A DNA stretch of 24,141 nt, taken from Clostridiaceae bacterium (GTDB taxonomy: Bacteria; Bacillota; Clostridia; Saccharofermentanales; Fastidiosipilaceae). A program made the translations under genes and the position numbers. The notes beneath the pieces were generated by a model. The model did not search any database and was not told where the DNA came from. It saw only the letters and a list, made by a program, of their open reading frames with translations. Location: the NCBI GenBank assembly GCA_012800515.1, contig JAAZJE010000001.1, positions 1 to 24,141 of the forward strand, in the 5' to 3' direction. Shown one piece after another: positions 1-7,469 of this stretch; position 1 is the first letter of the stretch, and every line of letters starts with the position of its first letter.

Positions 1-880
1 TGATGTTTTCGCGCGCCGGACCGAGATACTGACGCGGATCGAAATGGCTCGGGTTTTCGGCAAAGTACTGACGAATCGAAGCGGTCATCGCCATGCGCAG
101 GTCGGTATCGATATTGATTTTGCAGACAGCACCTTGTGCCGCCCGCCGCAACAAATCCTCCGGAACACCGACGGCATCGGGCATTTTGCCGCCGTACTTA
201 TTTATCAACTCGACAAACTCCGGCAGCACCGTACTGGCACCGTGCAGAACGATCGGGAAACCGGGCAGACGACGCACAACCTCATCCAGAATATCAAAGC
301 GCAGAAGCGGGGTCTGACCGGGCTTATACTTATAGGCACCGTGGCTGGTACCGATGGCGATCGCCAAGGAGTCCACACCGGTGCGATCAACAAACTCTTC
401 CACCTGCTCGGGCTGGGTATAAGACGCGTCTTCCGCACTGACGGAGACATGCTCTTCGATTCCCTCCAGACGACCGAGTTCCCCTTCGACAACCACACCT
501 TTGGAATGAGCGTATTCAACCACCCGCCTGGTCAGAACGATATTCTCTTCAAAAGGAAGATGAGAGCCGTCGATCATAACGGAGGAAAAACCACCGTCGA
601 CGCACTGCTTGCACAATTCAAACGAGTCACCGTGATCGAGATGAATCGCGATCGGCAGATCTGTCTCGATAACTGCAGCCTCAATCAGCTTCATAAGATA
701 TGTATGCTTGGCGTATTTGCGCGCGCCTTTGGAAATTTGCAGGATCAGCGGCGAATTCAGCTCGGCGGCCGCCTCCGTAATTCCCTGAATGATCTCCATA
801 TTATTCACATTGAATGCTCCGATCGCGTATCCGCCATCGTATGCTTTTTTGAACATTTCCTTAGTCGTTACAACTGCCAC
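1..880 (-). CDS. fba: Class II fructose-1,6-bisphosphate aldolase, C-terminus cut by window edge
   Basis: This is a cytoplasmic glycolytic/gluconeogenic enzyme that interconverts fructose-1,6-bisphosphate with DHAP and glyceraldehyde-3-phosphate using zinc. I translated the minus strand by hand: it opens with GTG at 880 (MAVVTTKEMFKKAYDGG), preceded by AGAGG seven bases upstream, and stays open to the left edge, giving 293 codons of a family that usually has 285-310. Visible family motifs are HLDHGDS (zinc histidine and catalytic aspartate, about residue 82), DGSHLPFEEN, GTSHGAYK and LHGAS (later zinc histidines), and KINIDTDLR (phosphate/substrate binding). It reads on to GPARENI, so only a short tail is missing. 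It lies 89 bases downstream of the CAP lipoprotein gene and has its own possible -10 box. Ketose-bisphosphate or tagatose-bisphosphate specificity cannot be excluded, but FBP aldolase is the default reading. Confidence 0.95.
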   Translation of the reverse strand, partial: MAVVTTKEMFKKAYDGGYAIGAFNVNNMEIIQGITEAAAELNSPLILQISKGARKYAKHTYLMKLIEAAVIETDLPIAIHLDHGDSFELCKQCVDGGFSSVMIDGSHLPFEENIVLTRRVVEYAHSKGVVVEGELGRLEGIEEHVSVSAEDASYTQPEQVEEFVDRTGVDSLAIAIGTSHGAYKYKPGQTPLLRFDILDEVVRRLPGFPIVLHGASTVLPEFVELINKYGGKMPDAVGVPEDLLRRAAQGAVCKINIDTDLRMAMTASIRQYFAENPSHFDPRQYLGPARENI

Positions 881-956
881 TTGTCAAACCTCTTTCTATC
901 TGCCATTTATAATTCAGCGCTACCTGTCGGGCAGCCCGTTTGTCGCATCACAACAC

Positions 957-962
957 ATTATA
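957..962 (-). promoter_or_regulatory. Possible extended -10 promoter element for fba
   Basis: Read on the minus strand, the 89-base gap before fba contains TGCTATAAT, an extended -10 box, about 75 bases upstream of the GTG start. No good -35 hexamer stands 17 bases before it, which is tolerated when TGn is present. The gap also holds a small palindrome, CGGGCAGCCCG (929-939), of unknown meaning. Low certainty. Confidence 0.3.
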
Positions 963-969
963 GCATTAT

Positions 970-2217
970 TTAGTCGGAAAAGAAGCCCTGAACCCAATAA
1001 TGGTATTTTTCACAGCGAACCACTGCAACAATCGTACTGTCGTAGGAACCGAACATATTTTCACGATGACCGGTTAGATTATTCCAATACTCGAAAGCTG
1101 CTTCAGGATCATCCGTGCCGTAGAGAATATTCTCCGACATGCTGCTGGCCGTCTTTAAATCATAGGCTGTCCAATAGCTGTCGCCGTCGGGACGAATATG
1201 CGAAAAATTTACACTGAGTTCCAGAGCACGGGTCAGAGCCGCCTTTCGTTGAATTTCCGCAGTCTCCAGGACGTCCAATCCCCGCTCGAGACGGCGATAA
1301 TTCAGCAACGCCAGAAAATCACCGGATAAGTCGGGATCCGGATAGCCCAAAATCTTTTGACCGTTCGGCAATACGATGGCAATTGCCTTGGGATCCTGTT
1401 TATATTCGGCGGTAATAACGGTATCACTAATCAGCTTGCTTTGGTTGCCGCGCCAGGCGGTAAACATCATCCCAAAGGGCGGAGTCTCCAATTCCTTGGG
1501 CGGCAGAAAATCGGAACCGTAATCGATCAGAAATTCATGTTCTTCATAGCTTGTGGTAACATGGGTTGTAATCTGAGTCCGCACCGTTACCTTTATCTGC
1601 ACATAGTTGTAAATCGCTTGCACATCCAGATCCTGGGTTACGTGCCTAAGACGCGACTCATTGGTCCAGGCAATAAAAACTCTGCCGGGAATTTTCGGGG
1701 CCAGCGGCGGCAAAACGGAGGATCCCTGTGTTACGTGAACGGAATGGATCTCCTTGCCCTGTACAAAAAAGCGTACACGATAACTTAAGATCGTAGTCGT
1801 CGAAGTTGTGTCCGGATCGGCAGTCGTTCCCTCGGTAATATCTGTGGACGGTGTCGTCCTTTCCTCCGTCGGTATAGTTGATGGTATAGCGCTCGGCGGT
1901 GTCGTCGTCGGATCCGACTCTTCCGTCTGTCGTGGCTCGGTCTCCGAGCTCCTAGACTCCGTTATCACGAAAGTCTCGTCCGTCTGACTCGGATCGGCAA
2001 TCGTTCCCGAGCTCAGCTGCGGCTCCGTAAGTGAGGCTGTAATTGGCAAAGTCGACGGTTCCGGCTCCGTTGTTGTCGTCTCATCCGTTGCTTCGGAGGG
2101 TACCGTCAGCACACTGTCCAAAGTACGCTCCGAATGAAAAGTAAAAGTACATCCTGAAACCAACAGTAATACCGTTATAAGCAAAGCACTAAAGGCAAGC
2201 AGAACTTTTTTCTTCAT
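970..2217 (-). CDS. Secreted lipoprotein with two B-repeat-like modules and a C-terminal CAP (SCP/PR1) domain
   Basis: The protein has 415 residues. Its N-terminus is a lipoprotein signal peptide (MKKK, hydrophobic stretch, lipobox LVSGC with Cys23), so it should be anchored on the outer face of the membrane. Residues 27-143 are a Ser/Thr/Pro/Glu-rich linker that probably spans the wall. Residues about 145-203 and 207-272 each resemble InlB-type B repeats (V..G..V.PP....G..F..W). Residues 296-415 form a CAP domain: LNYRRLERGL, then H340 in SHIRPDG, SENI (E362) and HREN (H384), the usual CAP tetrad positions. The substrate or ligand of bacterial CAP proteins is mostly unknown. A strong AAAGGAGGGG site precedes the ATG. 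It is the last gene of the gene string that begins with the glycosyltransferase, 16 bases after the kinase gene. Confidence 0.88.
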   Translation of the reverse strand: MKKKVLLAFSALLITVLLLVSGCTFTFHSERTLDSVLTVPSEATDETTTTEPEPSTLPITASLTEPQLSSGTIADPSQTDETFVITESRSSETEPRQTEESDPTTTPPSAIPSTIPTEERTTPSTDITEGTTADPDTTSTTTILSYRVRFFVQGKEIHSVHVTQGSSVLPPLAPKIPGRVFIAWTNESRLRHVTQDLDVQAIYNYVQIKVTVRTQITTHVTTSYEEHEFLIDYGSDFLPPKELETPPFGMMFTAWRGNQSKLISDTVITAEYKQDPKAIAIVLPNGQKILGYPDPDLSGDFLALLNYRRLERGLDVLETAEIQRKAALTRALELSVNFSHIRPDGDSYWTAYDLKTASSMSENILYGTDDPEAAFEYWNNLTGHRENMFGSYDSTIVAVVRCEKYHYWVQGFFSD

Positions 2218-2233
2218 CAGAAAGCCCCTCCTT

Positions 2234-2809
2234 TCACACCAGGCGGTTCAGATGCGGCAAAAGCTCGTCGACCGTTGTTCGTGCCCTCAGAGAACTCGTA
2301 TTAATTGTCAGATCGGCAAATTTCCTATACAGCGGCGTCCGCTCGGCATAGAGTTCCGCAAAACTCTGTCCGTTCGGCAACACAACACCGCGGCGCGCCG
2401 GATTCCCGACCCTTTGCGTCAGCACTTCGTAATCCACTTCCAGATAAACCAGTAGCGCCAACTTCCGCAAATGTTCCATCGCAGCCGAACGATAAATAAC
2501 GGAGCCGCCGGTCGACCAGATATTACCACTGCCATTCAAATCAAGTATCGTTGCCTCCTCGATATCCAAAAAGGCCGCGGGGAGCAAAAGTTTATTCAGA
2601 TCCTCAAGCGTTTGTCCGGCGCGCGAAGCCAGCAGTTCGTCGGTGTCGACACTCAGCCAACCGTTCATCCGGCGTGCCAATCCGCGCCCGATCGTACTCT
2701 TGCCGGATCCGGGCATGCCAATTAAAGCAATATTGGCAAACGGCGCTTTCCGCCGAGCATTTTGCAACGCCGGATTGTGCAACACCTCGATTTTCCGTCC
2801 GTTCAACAC
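2234..2809 (-). CDS. Shikimate-kinase-like P-loop kinase with altered substrate site
   Basis: This 191-residue protein belongs to the shikimate kinase/gluconate kinase P-loop group. The Walker A loop is GMPGSGKST (31-39), followed by the DTD motif (55-57) that binds Mg and substrate in AroK, the core STGGSVIY (99-106), the strand LVYLEV, the lid arginines RR139-140, and ERTPLYRKFADLTINT (156-171), typical of the AroK C-terminal third. The usual FR pair that supplies the shikimate-carboxylate arginine is FL at 80-81, and the third glycine of the GGG triplet is Ser103. ATP binding therefore looks intact, but shikimate as the substrate is uncertain. The start is GTG at 2809 (TTG at 2806 is an alternative), six bases after the DUF3810 stop, and the ribosome site is weak. 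No other aromatic-pathway gene is nearby, so the context does not support aroK. Confidence 0.8.
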   Translation of the reverse strand: MLNGRKIEVLHNPALQNARRKAPFANIALIGMPGSGKSTIGRGLARRMNGWLSVDTDELLASRAGQTLEDLNKLLLPAAFLDIEEATILDLNGSGNIWSTGGSVIYRSAAMEHLRKLALLVYLEVDYEVLTQRVGNPARRGVVLPNGQSFAELYAERTPLYRKFADLTINTSSLRARTTVDELLPHLNRLV

Positions 2810-2815
2810 TCTTGC

Positions 2816-3982
2816 CTACTTTCCGCTCCCGGATGTCGCCGCTTCGCTAAGATGCCATGCTATCAGCAAATCCACAGCCTCGCCGTAACTCTGCACGCCC
2901 TTTTCCTGCTTTTGCACTTTGAGATAAGTATCGTTAACTTTGTTTGATATTTCCTGAATTTTACCCTTAAACTGATCCCAGTAGATATTCTGATTGCGAT
3001 AATCAACCCATACTCCGAAGTGGAGCTTGCCGGCAACTTCCTTATAGGCGGCAGTATCCCGCGCATTCAATTGACTTCCAACTAGCGAAAACATCTGAGT
3101 ATAGGCCGAATACTTGTATTCGTTGTCATCGGAGCAGTGTCCGGCCAGAAATGCCAAAAAATTTGCCTCGTCTTCTCGAGCATAACCGGCAGTATGCGCT
3201 AATTCGTGAAGCGTCGAGAACAATAAACCGGATTCGGGGGCGTCAATATTCAGGTTAGGCTCGACCAAGTAAGGAAAATACATGCCGGTGATACCCGTAT
3301 ACGACCAATAGTGCGAAAGCCAGACGGATTTAGGACGTCCAACAGCACTGATACCCAACTCCGGATAGTTCTCGGCCAAGTTGACGAAAATCGCCCCGGC
3401 ACGATCCAAAGTAGCCTCGCAACTGTCACTCGGGCGGAAAATGCCCTCCTCATCGCGCGGCACCAGAGCAGCAACTTCGTTGAGCTCGCCGACCAGCCAG
3501 TCAGCCGTGGCGACCAGCTCTTCCGTGCCGTAAGGTTGAGTATGCAAGTTCATGATTGCCGACAGAGTGTGCCGATGGTAGTTGATGCCATGAGTCAGCA
3601 TAAATAACAGTGCGGCCCAGGCCGCAATAATAACGAGATTGACTACCGCCGTAAGAACGGCACGCCAGCGGCCCGGTCGGACAATCAGGCGCCAGACAAA
3701 CCAGATCAGGGCGGCCAGCAACAGAGGGGCGGCGATAAAAAGCAGAACCTGAGTCAGCGAAAAGGAAAAAAGACCGGTGAATTGACGAATCGGCCAGGTG
3801 AAAATCGGAAAAATACTCCTGCTGTAAAACTCCGCGGAATGGGGATCACGGGCGGAAAACAGATAAAGCGCAATCGTCAGCGCAACCGGGAACACGCCCG
3901 CCCACATAAGGCGGCGCCAAAGCGAAGAACGCCGGGGACGATCGTTATACACAACCTTCTGTCCGCGTGAAAAGAGCCTCAT
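2816..3982 (-). CDS. DUF3810-family membrane zinc metallopeptidase-like protein
   Basis: The protein has 388 residues with the start chosen at 3982, where TAATG joins it to the HAD gene stop with a one-base overlap. An upstream in-frame start at 4063 would overlap the HAD gene deeply and is less likely. Three hydrophobic segments lie in the first ~125 residues (MWAGVFPVALTIALYLF; FSLTQVLLFIAAPLLLAALIWF; VLTAVVNLVIIAAWAALLFML). A large, presumably extracytoplasmic domain follows. It contains HELAHTAGYAREDEANFLAF, an HExxH zinc motif with a downstream glutamate of the gluzincin type, as expected for DUF3810. The substrate is unknown. Its neighbours (glycosyltransferase, acyltransferase-like protein, CAP lipoprotein) suggest an envelope role. 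The C-terminus is polar and may be flexible. Confidence 0.85.
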   Translation of the reverse strand: MRLFSRGQKVVYNDRPRRSSLWRRLMWAGVFPVALTIALYLFSARDPHSAEFYSRSIFPIFTWPIRQFTGLFSFSLTQVLLFIAAPLLLAALIWFVWRLIVRPGRWRAVLTAVVNLVIIAAWAALLFMLTHGINYHRHTLSAIMNLHTQPYGTEELVATADWLVGELNEVAALVPRDEEGIFRPSDSCEATLDRAGAIFVNLAENYPELGISAVGRPKSVWLSHYWSYTGITGMYFPYLVEPNLNIDAPESGLLFSTLHELAHTAGYAREDEANFLAFLAGHCSDDNEYKYSAYTQMFSLVGSQLNARDTAAYKEVAGKLHFGVWVDYRNQNIYWDQFKGKIQEISNKVNDTYLKVQKQEKGVQSYGEAVDLLIAWHLSEAATSGSGK

Positions 3983-4755
3983 TACTCCATCTGTTCCTCC
4001 CGTTTGAGATAAGTCAGAATATCTGCAGGTTCGGCAAAAAACATTTCCGCTCCGGCTGAGCATAGCTCACTTTCGGGACGATAGCCCCAACCGGCAGCCC
4101 AAGCGCGCTGACCGGCGGCGCGCGCACAAATCATATCGGTGCCGGTATCGCCAAGCAGGGAAATCTCCTCCGGTGCCAGGTGCCAGTCGGCGGCAGCCGA
4201 CAAAGCCATAGCCGGATCCGGCTTCGGCGGCAGGCCGGGACGCACCCCGAGAATGACATCCCAATTATACTGCGGTAGCAGTTCCCGGACAATCGGTACG
4301 GTAAAATACTCGTCTTTATTGGAAACGACACCAATCTTAAAGCCATGTGCCACACAATAATCGAGCAAATCGGTTATCCCCTCATACGGATATGTGTGTG
4401 CAATCGGATCCGCATCGTACGCCTCATGAAAATCTTTCAGAATTGCCGTAATCAGGGGATGATCCGCGGGCGGTAAAGCGCCGGCCAAAATTTCGGGAGT
4501 AAATATACCCAACCAGGCAGCCGGATCGGACTCCGTTACGGCAAGGATTTTCTCCCGATGATAGAGAAGTTCAACCGCAATCGCTTTCTGCCCCATTTCC
4601 TTAATTCCGCCGCCGACAATCTCTCGGTATGAATCGACCGGGAGATCATATAAACCCGCTCCCCTTAGACCCAGATTCATGCAAACAGCCAAATCCTTGA
4701 GCGTATAGAACAAGGTCCCGTCCAGGTCAAACAGCATGCCACGAACTTTTTTCAT
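3982..4755 (-). CDS. HAD-superfamily hydrolase, phosphoglycolate phosphatase-like
   Basis: This is a 257-residue cytoplasmic phosphatase candidate. All four HAD motifs are present: DLDGT with nucleophile Asp10 and acid/base Asp12; SNKD at 145-148 (motif II); KPDP at 178-181 (motif III lysine); and GDTGTD at 202-207 (motif IV). A helical cap lies between motifs I and II, as in Gph/PgmB proteins (subfamily IA). The substrate cannot be read from the sequence; phosphoglycolate and sugar phosphates are both possible. The start ATG at 4755 has GGCGGAG upstream. The stop overlaps the DUF3810 start by one base (TAATG), so the two are probably translated together. Confidence 0.88.
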   Translation of the reverse strand: MKKVRGMLFDLDGTLFYTLKDLAVCMNLGLRGAGLYDLPVDSYREIVGGGIKEMGQKAIAVELLYHREKILAVTESDPAAWLGIFTPEILAGALPPADHPLITAILKDFHEAYDADPIAHTYPYEGITDLLDYCVAHGFKIGVVSNKDEYFTVPIVRELLPQYNWDVILGVRPGLPPKPDPAMALSAAADWHLAPEEISLLGDTGTDMICARAAGQRAWAAGWGYRPESELCSAGAEMFFAEPADILTYLKREEQME

Positions 4756-4795
4756 AAAAATTTCTCCGCCTCTAAAATAGTTACGGCTCAGGGTA

Positions 4796-5587
4796 TCACA
4801 ACAGACCCAATATTCTCAAACCGTAGAGACACGCCAAGATAAACGGCTGGTGAAAGATGTAGAAGTAAATTGCGTAACGACCGACAAAACTGAACGGCTT
4901 CAGCAGAAGGGCAAGGGTGCGCGGTAGATTCGGAAAAAGCGTAAGCGGCTTCGGATAGAGAAGTGAGCCCAGCACCGCTCCGAGGAAGAAGAAGCCCGAC
5001 CAGGGAAAAAACGACAGATAGTCAGACATTTCAACTTCGGCTACGGCACACGGATTCAAGGGTAGGAGCCAAGACGGTACTGTAGCGGAAAGTTGGAGGA
5101 AAACGGTACCAATCAGAAAAGCCAGCAACGCCGACATGATCAGACAGGCCGAACGACGCTTCGGATCCGACACCCGTTCGGTAAGGGCATAGATTATTAT
5201 CGAAAGCGCCAGTACATGCAGGATATTGAAATAAATCGGAGTCATAAAGTTGTGCATCAGGAGGGTGATAACAGTCAACGACAGTGCAAAGAACAATAGC
5301 CTTATGCCGCGGCGCAAATTACTCCGTGAAAAATTTGAACTAATACCGGAGACCATCAGGAACAGAGCCAAAAAAGGCGCACGCAGGGCACAAATAAACC
5401 ATTCGCTATCCTGAAAAGCAAAAACCGGTAAGTCGAACACATAACGCAAATCAAAGATAAAATGATGCAGAATCATCATAATGACGGCAAAGCCGCGGGC
5501 AGCATCCAACTCAACTATACGCTGTCTAAAAGGTCTTTCAACCGCTACAACAACTCTGTCTTCCTTATCTGTCTTTGTTTGACTCAT
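4796..5587 (-). CDS. DUF1624 / HGSNAT-catalytic-like membrane protein
   Basis: This 263-residue polytopic membrane protein matches the DUF1624 (heparan-alpha-glucosaminide N-acetyltransferase catalytic domain-like) pattern. A cytoplasmic N-terminus is followed by RIVELDAARGFAVIMMILHH (residues 23-42) with a conserved histidine pair at 41-42. There are about seven hydrophobic helices, and it ends with YAIYFYIFHQPFILACLYG, which carries the second conserved histidine. Bacterial members are thought to acylate surface or extracellular glycans, but no substrate is proven for this group. It follows the glycosyltransferase gene by only 11 bases, which fits modification of the same glycan (inference). 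The ribosome site is weak (TTAGGG). A general acyltransferase-3 protein is the alternative, but the length and HH motif favour DUF1624. Confidence 0.85.
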   Translation of the reverse strand: MSQTKTDKEDRVVVAVERPFRQRIVELDAARGFAVIMMILHHFIFDLRYVFDLPVFAFQDSEWFICALRAPFLALFLMVSGISSNFSRSNLRRGIRLLFFALSLTVITLLMHNFMTPIYFNILHVLALSIIIYALTERVSDPKRRSACLIMSALLAFLIGTVFLQLSATVPSWLLPLNPCAVAEVEMSDYLSFFPWSGFFFLGAVLGSLLYPKPLTLFPNLPRTLALLLKPFSFVGRYAIYFYIFHQPFILACLYGLRILGLL

Positions 5588-5598
5588 ATAAACCCTAA

Positions 5599-6654
5599 CT
5601 AAGCAAAATGATAAAAGTGCCGCGTCAGACGATAGAAGCAGCGGGCTATAAAGCGACCGAAGCGTCCGGGAAGATTGACCGGCCAGACCGTCAGACGATA
5701 GCGCAGACGGCGATATAATTGCGGACGGGATTCCCGAATCCGGCTCCAGAAATCCCGGCGTTTAAGTTCCGCCTCGACGGTACCGGCCAAGGCTAAATGG
5801 ATTGTTGAGATCGCGCAAATCATCGCCAGATAATGCAAAAGATAACGACGTAGAGCCGGGCTTATCCGTGGATCGGAAAAGTCCATACACTCAATCATTT
5901 GCCAATTGATCGCCAGATGCTGATCGATCCGTGAGACCAAAATTCGCGGGTTGATTGACTGGTCGGAGCGTCCAATCGAATATCGGTAAAGATCCAAATC
6001 CAGGTAACGCAGGCGACGACAGGCGGGCAAAGGCAGCCAGGCCAGCAAATTGTCGACATAGGATGTATGCCTCGGCAGGACAATATCTGCCGTCCGCAGG
6101 AGATCTGTGTTGTATGTCAAACAATGAAAACTGAGAAATTTGGACGGAGAAGTAAAACGGACAGCTTCCCAAGAAAAAATCAGACCTGCCGGAATCATAC
6201 CGCGAAAATGCATACGGCGACTTTTGCCGCGAAAGGTGTTCTCATAAACCGTGTTGGTGATGTATAGATCGACATCCTGCGTAGCGGCTAGGTCGGAGCT
6301 AATTTCCGCCAGTAATTTGAGCATAGCAGCCGAATCCACCCTGTCATCGCTGTCAAGGACATAGAAATACCGTCCGGATGCCGCTGCCAGCCCGCTACTA
6401 ACCGCTGCTCCGTAGCCGCCGTTTTCCTGGTCAATCAGGCGAAAAGTTTCCGGATGGGCAACGACATATTGCTCAGCGATTTGCCGAGTGGCATCGGTCG
6501 AACCGTCATTGACAATTATCACTTCAAGATCATTTCCGACGTCGGGAAGCAACAAGGAATCAAGGCAAGAAGACAACCAGGAGGCGGAATTAAAAGCGGG
6601 TACGGCAATGGTCAGGATTCGGTCGGAATTTTTGAATGCATCTTGCCCTGCCAT
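5599..6654 (-). CDS. Glycosyltransferase family 2
   Basis: This 351-residue protein has an N-terminal GT-A fold of family 2. It shows TIAVPAFNSASWL (15-27), VIIVNDGSTDAT (45-56) with nucleotide-binding aspartates, QENGGYGAAVSSGL (76-89), and the metal-binding DSDD (101-104). The C-terminal ~140 residues are Arg/Tyr-rich (RRLRYRLTVWPV..RCFYRLTRHFYHFA), basic and amphipathic, which suggests peripheral membrane association; there is no clear transmembrane helix. It probably adds a sugar to a lipid-linked or surface glycan, with donor and acceptor unknown. It is the first gene of the leftward string after the sepF terminator. The ATG at 6654 is preceded by an in-frame stop. A GGAGG lies 16 bases upstream, farther than usual. 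Confidence 0.9.
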   Translation of the reverse strand: MAGQDAFKNSDRILTIAVPAFNSASWLSSCLDSLLLPDVGNDLEVIIVNDGSTDATRQIAEQYVVAHPETFRLIDQENGGYGAAVSSGLAAASGRYFYVLDSDDRVDSAAMLKLLAEISSDLAATQDVDLYITNTVYENTFRGKSRRMHFRGMIPAGLIFSWEAVRFTSPSKFLSFHCLTYNTDLLRTADIVLPRHTSYVDNLLAWLPLPACRRLRYLDLDLYRYSIGRSDQSINPRILVSRIDQHLAINWQMIECMDFSDPRISPALRRYLLHYLAMICAISTIHLALAGTVEAELKRRDFWSRIRESRPQLYRRLRYRLTVWPVNLPGRFGRFIARCFYRLTRHFYHFA

Positions 6655-6712
6655 GGTTTACGTAATTTTGCCTCCAAATACTAACTGACGATAACGCTAC
6701 CAATATACTAAA

Positions 6713-6734
6713 AGGGTGGATTTATGTCCACCCT
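6713..6734 (-). terminator. Probable rho-independent terminator of sepF
   Basis: A perfect 8-bp inverted repeat, AGGGTGGA / TCCACCCT, with a six-base loop lies 74 bases beyond the sepF stop. Read on the minus strand, TTTTAGTATATT follows, an interrupted U-tract. It separates the sepF group from the glycosyltransferase string. Confidence 0.65.
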
Positions 6735-6807
6735 CTGGCCCGGTCAAGCCGCTTCAACCAACTCCACGCCGGAACCTTAAATGCATCGGTTTTCCGGAGT
6801 AACGTAT

Positions 6808-7302
6808 TTAGCGCCCGGCAACCCGTCGGATAACGCCTGCCTCACCGGCCTCGGCATCGTCATTCGACAACAGAGAAACCCCGCGCGGTGCCATAATAAA
6901 GATAAAATTAGAAACCGCCTGGATGAATCCGTCCAGAGCGTAGGTCGCTCCGGTCAGGAAATCTACGACATGCTGCGCCGCAGACTGATCCACTCCTTCA
7001 AAATTACAAATTACCGTACGGCCGCTACGAATGTGGTCGCAGACGGTCTGAGCGTCATACATTGATGCCGGTTTTATAATAATCACCTGCTGATTGACCT
7101 GGCGCTGCGGGTTGTTCATATTCATAACCTTCCCCGACTGACGACGGGACGGATTCGGACGAGCCTGTTCTGCCGGTTCGGCAGTCTCGCCATAAGAGTC
7201 ATCATACTCTTCGTAGTATGAATCCTGCTCATCATAGTACTCTAAATCGTTCCGTGGATAGGAACGCAACTTGTTTATAAAGGCGGAAAAGATGCCGGCC
7301 AT
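6808..7302 (-). CDS. sepF: Cell division protein SepF
   Basis: SepF binds membrane and FtsZ and helps build the septal ring in Gram-positive bacteria and many archaea. With the start at 7302 (MAGIFSAFINKL, after GGAGGGG eight bases upstream) the protein has 164 residues, a normal length; in-frame codons farther upstream would add 19 residues lacking any family feature. The N-terminus is a short amphipathic membrane helix. It is followed by an acidic, Tyr/Asp/Glu-rich linker (YYDEQDSYYEEYDDSYG) and then the SepF core: IIIKPASMYDAQTVCDHIRSG, VICNFEGVDQSAAQHVVDFLTG, ALDGFIQAVSNFIFIMAP. It sits downstream of yggS as in many Firmicutes, but with a 167-base gap that may hold its own promoter. Confidence 0.95.
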   Translation of the reverse strand: MAGIFSAFINKLRSYPRNDLEYYDEQDSYYEEYDDSYGETAEPAEQARPNPSRRQSGKVMNMNNPQRQVNQQVIIIKPASMYDAQTVCDHIRSGRTVICNFEGVDQSAAQHVVDFLTGATYALDGFIQAVSNFIFIMAPRGVSLLSNDDAEAGEAGVIRRVAGR

Positions 7303-7469
7303 AGTTACCCCTCCAAGTAAATTCCTATATTTGTGAATATAGAAACAATTCTTGATCAATTATAGGCTGTACTTCAAATGACGGAAAGAGAAAGAGATAT
7401 GCTAAAGCGTATTAAAAGTATTATATTTCAAGATTGTCACCGAAGTGTAAGCGAATATTAGCCTGGCAA
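7303..7469 (-). promoter_or_regulatory. AT-rich sepF leader with two TATAAT boxes and a small inverted repeat
   Basis: This gap between yggS and sepF is much richer in A+T than the flanking genes. On the minus strand it has TATAAT at 7425-7420 and at 7364-7359; neither has a clean -35 hexamer. Close to the ribosome site is the inverted repeat CTATATT-N4-AATATAG (7325-7342), which could be an operator or a weak leader hairpin. The presence of a sepF promoter here is an inference. Confidence 0.35.

Noticed and set aside
929..939. CGGGCAGCCCG as a terminator between the CAP lipoprotein gene and fba
   Set aside because: The stem is only five base pairs with a one-base centre and no T-run follows on the minus strand, so it cannot act as a rho-independent terminator.
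44..973. A 309-codon open frame on the plus strand opposite the aldolase gene
   Set aside because: It is the antisense shadow of fba, whose minus-strand translation matches class II aldolase motif by motif. The plus-strand product has no recognisable domain.
3983..4063. Longer N-terminus of the DUF3810 protein starting at 4063
   Set aside because: It would overlap the HAD gene by 82 bases and adds residues with no family match, whereas the ATG at 3982 forms a TAATG junction with a ribosome site.
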